Positions 33,184-42,073 of a stretch of 42,799 nucleotides of DNA are shown here, piece after piece. Both the position numbers and the translations under genes were made by a program. The notes under the pieces were generated by a model, which was not told where the DNA came from, ran no database searches, and saw only the letters and a program-made list of their open reading frames with translations. The stretch spans positions 1 through 42,799 of the forward strand of contig NZ_SPMY01000026.1 in NCBI RefSeq assembly GCF_012939955.1. The letters run 5' to 3'. This DNA is from Candidatus Accumulibacter phosphatis (GTDB taxonomy: Bacteria > Pseudomonadota > Gammaproteobacteria > Burkholderiales > Rhodocyclaceae). Position 1 is the stretch's first letter, and every line of letters begins with the position of its first letter.

Positions 33184-33463
33184 ATGAAGGACTATTACGC
33201 AGTACTTGGCGTGGCCAGTGATACGTCTCTCGAAGGCGTAAAGCAGGCCTATCGCAAAAAAAACCCTGCAGCTCCACCCTGACCGCAATACCGCGGCCGA
33301 CGCCGCTGACCGATTCCGCGACGTTCAGGAAGCGTACGAAACGCTTTCCGACGAGGGCAAGCGGCACGACTATGACGAGAACCGGCGTCGCAATCTTCTC
33401 GAAAAACCGCTTGAGACTGCGCGCGAGATCTGGAAGAACTACCTGGAAGGAATATTGCAGTGA
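33184..33463 (+). pseudogene. J-domain protein, frameshifted in an A8 run
   Basis: A 92-residue J-domain protein if one A is dropped from the run at 33256-33263. It then reads MKDYYAVLGVASDTSLEGVK, AYRKKTLQLHPDRN (the invariant HPD), FRDVQEAYETLSDEGKRHDY, and ends AREIWKNYLEGILQ. There is no Gly/Phe region or zinc finger, so it is a class III J protein that stimulates a DnaK-type chaperone on special clients. Its stop overlaps the next start (GTGA at 33460-33463). As given, the frame stops after 31 codons. The extra A is probably a sequencing error. Confidence 0.82.
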
Positions 33464-34011
33464 GGCTGTCGCAATTTTTTTGAAGAACTCAGCTCGGCCT
33501 ACGACGCTGAGCTCGACGACCTGCTGACCGATTCGGCTGGGCACGATGTCCTCGCCCAGCGGCTGCTCCTGAAGCGCAGTCAGCTTCCCGAACTGCTGCC
33601 GATGATCGAATTCAGCCCGGAAATGGTCGCCGTCACGTTCCACGGGGGAATGGACTTTTCCAGCCCCGAAGTCATGCGCGATCTGGCGTCTCAGGACCCG
33701 GAAGACCTACCTTCCTGGGAGATACTGCTGGAGAGCGTGCATCTGCAGCCGTGGGCCAGCGAGCTGGCGAAAACGGTCCTCGAAGATCCGAACGGCGAAC
33801 GCTTCCTGGTCGTCACCGCGTGCCTGGAATACCTGCACGGCCGGAATAAGCCTTCGTCAGAGTCAGGCGATCGACGGCAGCGCAACGATTTCGACGACGA
33901 CCGCTCCGACCCCGACGTCGACGGCGACGACATCGATCTCGAGGAAGCGGGCGCGACTGGCTTGCCGAACAGGGTTTTGACCGCAAAGATCGCCATTCGG
34001 GAGACAACTGA
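33460..34011 (+). pseudogene. Conserved-looking unknown gene coupled to the J-domain gene, two indels
   Basis: Best read from a GTG at 33460 as MRLSQFFEELSSAYDAELDD, which needs T6 instead of T7 at 33475-33481. It continues IEFSPEMVAVTFHGGMDFSS, then an Asp-rich stretch (DDDRSDPDVDGDDIDLEEAG), and returns to the original frame near 33946, ending DWLAEQGFDRKD to a TGA overlapping the next ATG (34009-34013). About 183 residues, acidic. I do not recognise a family. The tight overlaps on both sides and opposite-sense indels support a single real gene with sequence errors. Confidence 0.55.
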
Positions 34012-34742
34012 TGAGTCACCCAGTACTCGTACGCGCCGAGAAGTTGATCCGCGTCGGCGACATCGTCGGGGCCGAAGCGGCGCTGGCCTCCCTGGTCGAT
34101 AGCGACGGCGACGGCGCCCTGGTCGTCGCGCTCGATGATTTCGCCGCCAAGGACCTCTTGGCAGTCCTCCGCGACTTCGATTCCTCGAAGGAATCGGTGG
34201 TCAGCCTGCTGGTCCTGCCGGAGCAATTCGCGCGCGCCATCGTCCTTGAGCGTCGCTATGGCGATGCCACTCACGAACGCCTGCAGGCGATCATCAACTC
34301 GGTCATTTTCCGGGCTGACAGCGACCCCGGCGAGTTCATCGAGGCAATCGCGGCGGTAGACGGCGGCTGCGACGCGCTGGCGGACTATCTCTGTGATCGT
34401 GCCGAAATCGTCGAGCACTTCTTCAAAACCGGCACTTTCGGCTTCTTCGACGACGTCGATGAAGCGGCTGCCGAGTTGAACGACGACGAACGTCTCGACG
34501 AATTGTCGGATCCCGAGGCCAATCGCCCCTTCCTCAGCCATAGCGAAGTCAGCGATCAGGACTGGATGGAGCTGACCTGGCTCCTGCGCTACGAACATGC
34601 CGAGATTTTTCGCGATGTCCTGCTGATCTTGCGGGCGCGCGCACGAGCCGAAGAACCGCAACTTGCAAGCGACGAGACGCCAACTCGTGCCAATGAGCAG
34701 CGCCGCCCCCCGGGTGAGCCCGAGGAAGAATCAGCCTTGTAG
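34011..34742 (+). CDS. Unknown acidic protein of the J-domain cluster
   Basis: 243 residues, strongly acidic (many Asp and Glu), no signal peptide and no membrane segment. Segments that look conserved: KLIRVGDIVGAEAALASLVD, LLVLPEQFARAIVLERRYGD, and NRPFLSHSEVSDQDWMELTW. The motif FLSHS (174-178) recurs in the next protein (97-101). The ATG overlaps the previous stop by one base. No family assigned. Context suggests it works with the J protein and the neighbouring unknown genes. Confidence 0.75.
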   Translation: MSHPVLVRAEKLIRVGDIVGAEAALASLVDSDGDGALVVALDDFAAKDLLAVLRDFDSSKESVVSLLVLPEQFARAIVLERRYGDATHERLQAIINSVIFRADSDPGEFIEAIAAVDGGCDALADYLCDRAEIVEHFFKTGTFGFFDDVDEAAAELNDDERLDELSDPEANRPFLSHSEVSDQDWMELTWLLRYEHAEIFRDVLLILRARARAEEPQLASDETPTRANEQRRPPGEPEEESAL

Positions 34743-34794
34743 ATCGGTAGATCTCTCGATGCACCCAATGCTAGCCGCAGACAGCTGACCGCCC

Positions 34795-35994
34795 ATGCCC
34801 AACGACCACCACCAGCTCGCCGTTTTCGACGAGCGGCCCTTTTTCGAACGTGCGCTCGCTTTCGGCGTCCGCGCCGGCATCCTGGCCGACGCGAAAATTG
34901 CCGCTATTGTCGACGACGGGCCGAAGGGCATGGTGCAGATCGCCGAGTATTTCGGCACCCAGTACCTGCGCCCGAACATCGACGAAGCACGCGAACGAAT
35001 CGTCAATCTGGTCAGTTTGTTCCTTGAGGAACAAAGTGGTGGCGACCTTGAAAAAGCAGCACACTCCTTGCGTGACGGTACTTTTCTGTCGCATTCGCGG
35101 GGCGGCTCGGAAATGCTGAAAAGCCTCTGGGCAATGCCCGAGGATGCCTCGTTCGGAATCATGATCAAGCAGTCCCAGAAGCTGTTTCTCGCCGACTGGT
35201 CGCTGCGCAGTAGCGCCGACTATCGCCAGGCGCGCGCAGAACGGCAAGACCACCAGCAGACGATCGACACGGCGCTGTGGTTTGCCGAAAGCCTCGGCGT
35301 CCCTGCGGAAGAGATTTCGACCGTGGCCAGCGAGTCGATCATCCGCACCGCCGTCCTCCTGCATCTCGCCGGCAGCACGGCAGCTTCACTTCCCAACGCC
35401 GCCGAATTCGTTGGCATATTGGCGAAACTCCGCGAAAAAGGCGTCCCCGCCAAAGGCAGAAAAAGCCTCGCGGCGGTTTTCAAGGCGCTGCCGGAAGCCT
35501 ATCAGGCAGCCGCTCGCAGGGAACTGCACAAGGTCGAAAGCGACGATCTGCCGCGGATTCTCGACGCCTCGCAGGCGATGAACAAGCTGATTCCCGAGCT
35601 TGAGCCCTTGTATTTCCTGCGCGACTTCGGTCTCGAGGAAGCCAGCCAGTTCAGCGCAGGCGTGTCACAGGACTGGCAGAAGATCACCGCTGGCAAGGTA
35701 GACGATAATTCGCTGCTGACGATTTTCCTCTGTCTGGCGGTCGATATGGCGCCCAGGGCGGCACTGAGCAAGGCCGCCGCACGTACGCTGATCGGCAAGA
35801 TCCGGAAAGAGGGCCTGCAACGCCAACCGGCACTGGCCTTCATCCGCGCTTTTGCCCCTTACGCCATGCAGGATGACCTCGAGGCTCTCTGGAATGAAGT
35901 CTTTCCCGAGTTGGAGAACGCCCTGGTCGACCCCGCCGATACTTCCGGCAGCCAGGCGCTCACCTACCTCAAGGAAAACTGCATCATCCGTTAG
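34795..35994 (+). CDS. Unknown 399-residue helical protein of the J-domain cluster
   Basis: A soluble, mostly alpha-helical protein with no recognised domain, no signal peptide and no nucleotide-binding motif. The N-terminal third looks most conserved: FFERALAFGVRAGILADAKI, GMVQIAEYFGTQYLRPNIDE, and GTFLSHSRGGSEMLKSLW, sharing FLSHS with the preceding protein. It lies 52 bp after that gene, same strand, last of the four-gene set. The ATG at 34795 is the first in frame. I do not assign a function. Confidence 0.75.
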   Translation: MPNDHHQLAVFDERPFFERALAFGVRAGILADAKIAAIVDDGPKGMVQIAEYFGTQYLRPNIDEARERIVNLVSLFLEEQSGGDLEKAAHSLRDGTFLSHSRGGSEMLKSLWAMPEDASFGIMIKQSQKLFLADWSLRSSADYRQARAERQDHQQTIDTALWFAESLGVPAEEISTVASESIIRTAVLLHLAGSTAASLPNAAEFVGILAKLREKGVPAKGRKSLAAVFKALPEAYQAAARRELHKVESDDLPRILDASQAMNKLIPELEPLYFLRDFGLEEASQFSAGVSQDWQKITAGKVDDNSLLTIFLCLAVDMAPRAALSKAAARTLIGKIRKEGLQRQPALAFIRAFAPYAMQDDLEALWNEVFPELENALVDPADTSGSQALTYLKENCIIR

Positions 35995-36054
35995 TGGCGT
36001 GGACGCGCCGGCCAACAGGCGCGCCTCGCAGCCGCGGGCGCTTCCTGGACTGGC

Positions 36055-36966
36055 TCAACGCCGCGAGACCAGCCACACCCCGGCCAGGACCAGTCCAGCG
36101 CCTGCCAACTGCACCAGGGAAAGCGGCTCGTCGAGCAGCAACCAGGCGAAGACGATGGTCAGCATCGGGCCAAGAGTTCCGATCATCACCGACTTGCTCG
36201 CGCCGATACGGCGGATCGCCGCCGATTGCAGGAAGACCGGCAGCACCGTGGAAAAAAGCGCCATCGCCGCCGCGTAGGCATAGATTGGCAGCGGCTGCAG
36301 CAACAACGCCGACAGCGGCTGCGTGACGAGCAAATGCAGCTCCGTGGCCAGGACCGAGACCAGCATCGCCAGGGCCGTGAAGCGCACCGAACCGAGGCGC
36401 TGGATCATGCTGCCGCTGCCCGCCAGGTAGAAAGCGTAGGCCAGCGACGAAGCGAAGATGAAAAGCGAGCCGATGACTACCGATCGCGCCTCCCCCGAGA
36501 ACTCGAGGTCGTGGAAAAAGACCAGGCCGATTCCCGCGTACGACAGCAGCAGCGCGCCGATCTCGCGGTGCTGCAAGGCCTTGCCCATGAACAGCACGCC
36601 GATCATCACCGTCAGCGTCGGATAGGTAAACAGAATCAAGCGCTCGAGACCGGCACTGATGTAGCTGAGGCCAATGAAGTCGAGAATGCTGGCGCCGTAG
36701 TAACCGAGCAGGCCGAGCGCAATCAGCGTCAGCCAGTCACGCCGGGACAGCGACGGCGCCGCGCGACTGGCGTGCACCGCGATGACCGCGAAGAAGGGCA
36801 GGGCGAAGCTCATCCGCAAGGCGAGCAGGGTGATCGCCTCGACCGGCACTGCCTGCGGGACGGCGTAGGCGAGCTTGACGAAGATCGCCTTGAACGAGAA
36901 GCCGAAGGCCGCCAGAATCGCCAGCGCGACCCCGAGACTTTCGGCAGACCAATTTTTCCAGGGCAT
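36055..36966 (-). CDS. EamA/DMT-family transporter
   Basis: 303 residues, ten predicted membrane helices in two EamA repeats (for example VALAILAAFGFSFKAIFVKL at the start and SVMIGTLGPMLTIVFAWLLL near the end). The substrate is unknown; relatives export amino acids or metabolites. The start at 36966 (MPWKNWSAESLG) is chosen over an upstream one that would read through an A10 run at 36979-36988. The 3' end converges on the unknown gene at 34795-35994 with a 60-bp gap. Confidence 0.88.
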   Translation of the reverse strand: MPWKNWSAESLGVALAILAAFGFSFKAIFVKLAYAVPQAVPVEAITLLALRMSFALPFFAVIAVHASRAAPSLSRRDWLTLIALGLLGYYGASILDFIGLSYISAGLERLILFTYPTLTVMIGVLFMGKALQHREIGALLLSYAGIGLVFFHDLEFSGEARSVVIGSLFIFASSLAYAFYLAGSGSMIQRLGSVRFTALAMLVSVLATELHLLVTQPLSALLLQPLPIYAYAAAMALFSTVLPVFLQSAAIRRIGASKSVMIGTLGPMLTIVFAWLLLDEPLSLVQLAGAGLVLAGVWLVSRR

Positions 36967-37272
36967 GCCGATGGCAAGAAAAAAAAAATAGTGCGAAAGC
37001 CTCTGGCTGACGAAGCGGGCGCTCACTGTACGTCAACGGCGACGACGGGTAAACGTCGGCGACGGCGAAAGCGCTCTCCGGTCCTCAGACCGACCGGCTG
37101 GCACGCAGCCTACCCGAGACAGCGGCCGTCAGCAGCTAAGGCTGGGCTAAGTCTTGATCGCTATCTTCGCAGGCATACACACCCGCCGGCGCGGGGAAGC
37201 GCGGCTTTCCAGGTCACACTTCCTGGCAAGCGTAAAACCCGTTTCCGGCTAACCGAGCCAGGAGGCCAGCAC

Positions 37273-37914
37273 ATGCAAACAGTGATCGACTATCGCGGCA
37301 AAACCAAGTACGACGTGAGCACCGCGTTGGCCTACAAGGATCGCCCCGCAAGGCAACAGTTCGCCGAGATGGCGTTACTCGACCAGGTATTTACCCTTGT
37401 TGCGAAAAGCCGGCGAGTACTGGACCTGCCTTGCGGCGGTGGCAGAGTAAGCGTCCATCTGGCCAGGCAGGGCTATCAAGTGAGCGGCGCCGATCATTCC
37501 GTCGCCATGCTGCAGATTGCCCGCCAGGGCCTGGCCGATAACGGGCTTGACTGCCGGCTCGAAGAGCAGGATATCGAACAGTTGACCTACGCCGATGGAC
37601 AGTTCGATACCATCGTCTGTTTTCGCCTGTTTCATCATTTCCCGACGCCGAGCATCCGGCAAAAAGCGGTTTCTGAACTCTGTCGCGTCGCCGGGAGCCA
37701 GGTCGTCCTCTCATACTCGAGTCCCTTTTCGGCAAGCTCCTTCGCCCGCCGTCTCCGGGTGCTCTGCGGTGGCCGCAGGTCGCAGAAATTCACAACGCCG
37801 CTTGGCGAGGTGGAAACCTACTTCAGAACGCAAGGCTTCCGACTGGTGAAGGACTTTGCGCGCAGCCCTTTCTTTCACACGCTACACCTGGCCCTGTTCG
37901 AACGAGTTCAATAG
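37273..37914 (+). CDS. Class I SAM-dependent methyltransferase
   Basis: 213 residues with AGGAGG 7 bases before the ATG. Motif I is VLDLPCGGGRVSVHLARQGY (SAM binding). It is followed by the acidic residue in VSGADHSVAMLQIA, motif II/III YADGQFDTIVCFRLFHHFP, and a post-motif Glu/Cys region. The N-terminal YRGKTKYDVSTALAYKDRPA resembles methyltransferases associated with surface-polysaccharide or lipid loci, but the substrate is unknown. It stands alone, divergent from the EamA gene. A much longer open frame upstream in the same phase is not real coding. Confidence 0.88.
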   Translation: MQTVIDYRGKTKYDVSTALAYKDRPARQQFAEMALLDQVFTLVAKSRRVLDLPCGGGRVSVHLARQGYQVSGADHSVAMLQIARQGLADNGLDCRLEEQDIEQLTYADGQFDTIVCFRLFHHFPTPSIRQKAVSELCRVAGSQVVLSYSSPFSASSFARRLRVLCGGRRSQKFTTPLGEVETYFRTQGFRLVKDFARSPFFHTLHLALFERVQ

Positions 37915-38058
37915 AAGCTGAACAAGTTCTGCAGCAAAGCCACGAAAACTCCATGCGCCTTTCGTCCCCCTCTTTCTTCGCCGCTGCTCGGGCACTTCAA
38001 AAAGCCGCTGTCACCGCTGTCACGCCGCGTACTGGTCGGCGACAGGGTTGTGCCCGGA

Positions 38059-39003
38059 TCAATCGCAGCATCCCTTCTCTACGGCTGGAAAAGTTACCGT
38101 CACCCGCAGGCCTGAACACGATTGCTGGTTAGCAAAGCCAAAAGCCAGCGTGGCGCCCACACGAACGGCAATAGCCCGAACAATCGACAGACCGAGCCCC
38201 GAACCAATCTCGTTGCTGCCCAGGACGCGATAGAACGGATCAAACACCCGCTCTCGCTCTGCGTCCGGAATGCCGGGACCGCTATCTTCGATTACCAGCG
38301 TCGTCGCGACGGCGGTAGCCAGCACCGACAAGTCGACGCGCCCACCGGCCGGCGTGTAACGAATCGCGTTCCCCACCACAGAGTCTCGGGGGCAATCGGG
38401 TGCAACTCGTCTTCGTGGCGCTGATCGATTTCATGGGCGAGCGCGGCAAGCGGGCGAAATATCTTGCGAACGATAGCGGCGACGACAAATAGCAGGATCG
38501 GAACCAGGATCAGGAAGGGCGTCAGCGTGAGTAGCGCGCCGCCGCGAGAAATTTCGTCGCGGACAGCCGTGTCCTGCGCTATGGCTAGGCGATCCCCACT
38601 GTCGAGAGCCCTGACCAGAACGCGATAGCGTTCATGACCAATACTCACCGTCTGCAGACCGTCGACCAGATCTGTTGGCAACGCCAAGGGCAGATCGGCA
38701 GACACACCGCTGGCGATCGAGGAACTGCCGGCGAGGAGTTGCACGAAAACGCGATTCTCCCGATCACGAACCTCCTCGTTACCGAGTTCTCCCACAGGCG
38801 GAGTAGCCAGGGCCAGGTGTTGCCGGACAATGACCGCCGCAAGCTGACGCAGCACGTCGTCCTGCAACTCCTCAGCCTCATGGTGCGCCAGAAAAAAAAG
38901 CGAAGATACCGGCGATCAGGGCCACACCGAGAATCGCCAGTGACAGCCCGACGGACAACTTGCTTTGCAGCGACTCTCTCAGACGCTTTTCGAGACCATC
39001 CAT
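38059..39003 (-). pseudogene. Sensor histidine kinase (QseC-like), central part deleted
   Basis: The N-terminus is a QseC-type kinase: MDGLEKRLRESLQSKLSVGL, a periplasmic loop, a second helix (LLTLTPFLILVPILLFVVAA), and the HAMP end IDQRHEDELHPIAPE. It then jumps, near 38375-38385, straight to the N-box VVGNAIRYTPAGG and on to G1/G2 (DSGPGIPDAE, GSGLGLSIV). The H-box with the phosphorylated His and the dimerisation helices, about 130 residues, are missing, and the frame also shifts there. A further extra A in the A8 run at 38892-38899 breaks helix 1. It is non-functional even if the run is an error. Confidence 0.85.
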
Positions 39004-39647
39004 CCAACTCCCCGAACGTTCTTGATGACTTCGCTGCCCAGCTTCTTGCGCAGCACATGAATCAGAATCAGGAATTCGACGGCATTGCTGTCCACTTCCT
39101 CGCCCCAGCCGTAGATCCTGTCCTCCAGCTCGCTACGCGACAGGATCGCACCGGGACGAATCAGCAGTGCTTGCAGGAGCGCGAATTCACGATTGGAAAG
39201 CGTTACGGGTTCGCCATCCTTGACGCGTGCCTTGTGCGCCGCTGGATCAAGCGAAACAAGACCATTACTCAGCTCGGCAGCCGCGGCGCCACCTTTCCTG
39301 CGCATCACCGCCCGCATGCGAGCCAGCAATTCGCGCATCTCGAAGGGTTTGAGCACGTAGTCATCAGCGCCGCCGTCAGGCCCAAAAGCCGGTCCTCGAC
39401 GCCGTCGCGTGCAGTGATAATCAGGACTGGCACCGGGTTGGCCTGGCTGCGGATGCTGTTGAGCACCTGCAGTCCGTCCTTGCCCGGCAAACCAAGATCC
39501 AGGAGCACCAGCTCATAGATTTGACTCGCCATGGTGCTGATCGCCGTGCCCGTTGCGTAGCCAATCAACGGCGTAGGAAGCATCCTTCAAGGCGGCGAGA
39601 ACGGCATTGCCGATCATTGCGTCGTCTTCGACCAGAAGGACCCGCAT
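38979..39647 (-). pseudogene. OmpR-family response regulator (QseB-like), two compensating indels
   Basis: Starts at the ATG at 39647 with AAGGAG upstream: MRVLLVEDDAMIGNAVLAAL. The frame shifts by an extra base near 39549-39551 (three C's on the plus strand where two are expected) and back by a missing base near 39377. Between them is LVLLDLGLPGKDGLQVLNSI with the phospho-Asp, and after them GADDYVLKPFEMRELLARM. The winged-helix domain is intact to VRGVGWMVSKSV. The stop overlaps the kinase start. It is divergent from the CDF gene. Confidence 0.82.
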
Positions 39648-39736
39648 CTTTTCTCCTTTCAGCCAACGGCAGCATCTTCCGCCCGCAGTCCTGAGCTGAC
39701 CCCGGCGGCATTGATGTCGGCTAGAATGCCGCCACT

Positions 39737-40768
39737 ATGAGCGAACACCACCCACACGATAAGCACGAGGGCCACGAGGGCCACGAGGGCCACGATCACG
39801 ACGGCAATTCGCACGCAGCGGGCCACACCGCGCACGACTATAGCGCGCATGGCGATCACGATGGCCACGCGCATCACCACCACCACGCGGACGCCGGCCC
39901 ACGCCTGATCTGGGCGTTGCTGCTGACGCTCGGCTTTGCCGCCGTCGAGGCAGTCACCGGTTTCTGGTCGGGATCGCTGGCACTGCTCGGCGATGCCGGG
40001 CACATGGTCACCGACAGTGCTTCGCTGGCCCTCGCCGCCTTTGCCGCCTGGATCTCGAAACGGCCGCCGACACAACGACACACCTACGGCTACGGCCGCG
40101 TCGAAACGCTGGCGGCGCTGGCCAACGTGCTGTTCATGGTCGTGGTCGTGGTTGGCATTTCGGTGATGGCGGTGCGCCGCTTTCTCGAACCGGGGGTGGT
40201 CAACGGCGAAGCGGTAACCATCGTCGCGGCGATTGGACTGGTGCTCAACATCGGTGTCGCCTGGTTGTTGATGCACGGCGAGCAAACGATGAATACCCGC
40301 GGCGCCCTGCTGCACGTGCTCGGTGACCTGCTCGGATCGGTGGCCGCGCTGGTCTCCGGTGCGGTGATCATGTGGACCGGCTGGATGACCGTCGACCCGC
40401 TGCTCTCGCTGCTGATCTGCGCGCTGATGCTGGTGTCCAGCCTGCGCCTGCTGCGCGAGGTCCTGCAGGCGTTGATGGAAGGTGTCCCGGTGAGCCTGTC
40501 CACCGCGGAGGTCGGTCGCCGGCTGGCCGGCGTGCCGGGCGTTGCCTCGGTGCACGATCTGCACATCTGGACACTCTCGTCGAACCGTATCGCCCTATCG
40601 GCGCATCTCGTCGTCGAATCGCTGGCACACTGGCCAGCGGTCCTTGCCGCCAGTCGGCAGCTCCTCTCCGAGCAAGGCATCACGCACGTCACCTTACAGC
40701 CGGAACCTCTGCACAATGCCGTCCGCTGGCTGGCGCCCGGCGAACAACGCGGCGTGCCGGGAAGCTGA
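39737..40768 (+). CDS. Cation diffusion facilitator (Zn/Co/Cd exporter, CzcD/ZitB type)
   Basis: 343 residues. The N-terminal 55 residues are very His-rich ([21 protein letters not shown]) from a 9-bp tandem repeat, as in many zinc CDFs. Six transmembrane helices follow. The transport-site acid residues are in [20 protein letters not shown] (H-x3-D) and [16 protein letters not shown] (H-x3-D). A cytoplasmic C-terminal domain carries [19 protein letters not shown]. It exports divalent metal by proton antiport. It sits between the broken regulator pair and dtd. Confidence 0.95.
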   Translation: MSEHHPHDKHEGHEGHEGHDHDGNSHAAGHTAHDYSAHGDHDGHAHHHHHADAGPRLIWALLLTLGFAAVEAVTGFWSGSLALLGDAGHMVTDSASLALAAFAAWISKRPPTQRHTYGYGRVETLAALANVLFMVVVVVGISVMAVRRFLEPGVVNGEAVTIVAAIGLVLNIGVAWLLMHGEQTMNTRGALLHVLGDLLGSVAALVSGAVIMWTGWMTVDPLLSLLICALMLVSSLRLLREVLQALMEGVPVSLSTAEVGRRLAGVPGVASVHDLHIWTLSSNRIALSAHLVVESLAHWPAVLAASRQLLSEQGITHVTLQPEPLHNAVRWLAPGEQRGVPGS

Positions 40769-40775
40769 GCGAGGG

Positions 40776-41228
40776 ATGCGGGTCGTCGCCCAACGCGTCG
40801 CCTCGGCACGGGTGGAAGTCGACGGTCAAGTGACCGGCAGCATCGGCACCGGTCTGCTGGTCCTGGCCGGCTTCGAGCCCTCTGACGCCGCCGCCGATCT
40901 TGACTGGATGGCCGCCAAGCTGGCCAGGCTACGCATTTTTGCCGATGCCGCCGGGGTCATGAACCGCAGCGTCGTCGATGCCGACGGCGAACTGCTGGCG
41001 GTCAGCCAGTTCACCCTCTTTGCATCGACCCGAAAAGGAAACCGCCCTTCCTGGAGCCGCGCGGCACCGCCGGACCTGGCGCAACCGCTCTTCGAGCGCT
41101 TTGTCCTGTGCCTCGAGAAAACCCTGGGACGGCAGGTGCCGACCGGCGTCTTCGGCGCCGACATGCAAGTTCACCTGATCAACGACGGTCCGGTGACGAT
41201 CAGCCTCGATTCGCGGCAAGCGGAGTAG
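40776..41228 (+). CDS. dtd: D-aminoacyl-tRNA deacylase
   Basis: 150 residues, the normal length. The two catalytic motifs are present: [15 protein letters not shown] and, near the C-terminus, [12 protein letters not shown] (the GP loop that rejects L-amino acids). It removes D-amino acids mistakenly attached to tRNA. The ATG at 40776 lies 7 bp after the CDF stop and has GAGGG upstream. Its 3' end meets the bacterioferritin gene on the other strand. Confidence 0.95.
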   Translation: MRVVAQRVASARVEVDGQVTGSIGTGLLVLAGFEPSDAAADLDWMAAKLARLRIFADAAGVMNRSVVDADGELLAVSQFTLFASTRKGNRPSWSRAAPPDLAQPLFERFVLCLEKTLGRQVPTGVFGADMQVHLINDGPVTISLDSRQAE

Positions 41229-41760
41229 CCGCTGGGCGAGCCAGCAGCGCTCGCTCATCGCTAGGCAGCCAGCCGACGATCAGTCCCCTGACGCCCCCCC
41301 CCATCTGCGTCTGCAGATAGTTCTGCAAGCCAACCTTGTCGATCAGATCGAGCTGCGTTTCGAGGTAGTCAAGGTGCTCCTCGGTGTCATTGAGGATCTC
41401 CTGCAGCAGGTCGCGGGAGACGTAGTCCTTGACGGATTCGCAGTGGCTCACGGCGTTGATAAGGTCGGCGTGCGCAGCGCGCTCGAGCTTGAGGTCGCCG
41501 CTCAGGCACTCGGGAACGTTGCTGCCGATTAACAGCTTCGGCACCTCCATCTTGGGCAGGCCGTCGAGAAACAGCAGACGTTCAATGATCTTGTCGGCGT
41601 GCTGCATTTCTTCGATCGACTCCTCGTACTCGTGCTTGCCGAGGGCATTGAAACCCCAGTTCTTGTACATCCGGGCGTGCAGGAAATACTGGTTGATCGC
41701 GGCAAGCTCGTTGGCCAGCTGTTTGTTGAGCAGCTGGATGACCATTTTGTCACCTTTCAT
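41200..41760 (-). CDS. bfr: Bacterioferritin, C-terminus altered by a G9 run
   Basis: An iron-storage 24-mer subunit. The first 158 residues are canonical: [20 protein letters not shown] preceded by MKGDK, the ferroxidase ligands in [20 protein letters not shown], the haem Met region, and [20 protein letters not shown]. After [10 protein letters not shown] the frame runs 25 residues into a tail ([17 protein letters not shown]) that overlaps the end of dtd. With eight G's instead of nine at 41294-41302 the gene would stop at 41280 (QMGGASGD). That is the usual length and avoids the overlap. The start has GGAG. Confidence 0.9.
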   Translation of the reverse strand: MKGDKMVIQLLNKQLANELAAINQYFLHARMYKNWGFNALGKHEYEESIEEMQHADKIIERLLFLDGLPKMEVPKLLIGSNVPECLSGDLKLERAAHADLINAVSHCESVKDYVSRDLLQEILNDTEEHLDYLETQLDLIDKVGLQNYLQTQMGGGVRGLIVGWLPSDERALLARPAATPLAANRG

Positions 41761-42073
41761 GGGGACTCCGTTTTGAGGTTTGCCGCAAAAAGTGTTGCGG
41801 CGGGTAATTGGGGAAGCGCGGGTGAGCCGGGTTTCCACCCTGAGCTTGCCCGCCAGTATGACAGCGCAGCCACCGTTACAGACAGCAACGTGGCCGCGCA
41901 ATTCACATCAAGGAACAGCTCGCGTCGTCACTCAGTTTCCAGCAAGCGTGGCTCCAGACAATGCGCTCCTTTCCGGCAGCTCATTCGCGCGCCCTGTTGA
42001 CCCCGAGCCTAGCGAGAATGTACCGCCGCCGGCGGTCTGCAACAATCGCCAGTAATTCGAATCGGGGCCAGCG
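41761..42073. other. Gene-free stretch between bfr and mscS
   Basis: 313 bp with no convincing gene, RNA or terminator. It would hold the bfr promoter, but no clear -10/-35 or Fur box stands out. TGCCGCAAAAAGTGTTGCGG (41781-41800) is a short imperfect inverted repeat of unknown meaning. Confidence 0.5.

Noticed and set aside
33461-33463. In-frame TGA followed by GGC TGT as a possible selenocysteine codon linking the J-domain gene to the next frame
   Set aside because: A GTG start overlaps this TGA (GTGA), and removing one T from the T7 run after it gives a natural new gene start, MRLSQFFEEL. No SECIS-like hairpin is obvious right after the TGA.
36979-36988. A10 run near the EamA start as a phase-variation switch
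   Set aside because: The likely start (36966) lies downstream of the run on the coding strand, so run length would not change the protein; no repeats of switch type are present.
36226-37914. 562-codon open frame in phase with the methyltransferase
   Set aside because: The part before 37273 is antisense to the EamA transporter with repetitive Gln/Arg-rich composition; the true start has AGGAGG at 37273.
41200-41279. C-terminal extension of bacterioferritin as a new functional tail
   Set aside because: It arises only because of a G9 run and overlaps the convergent dtd gene; G8 gives the normal length.
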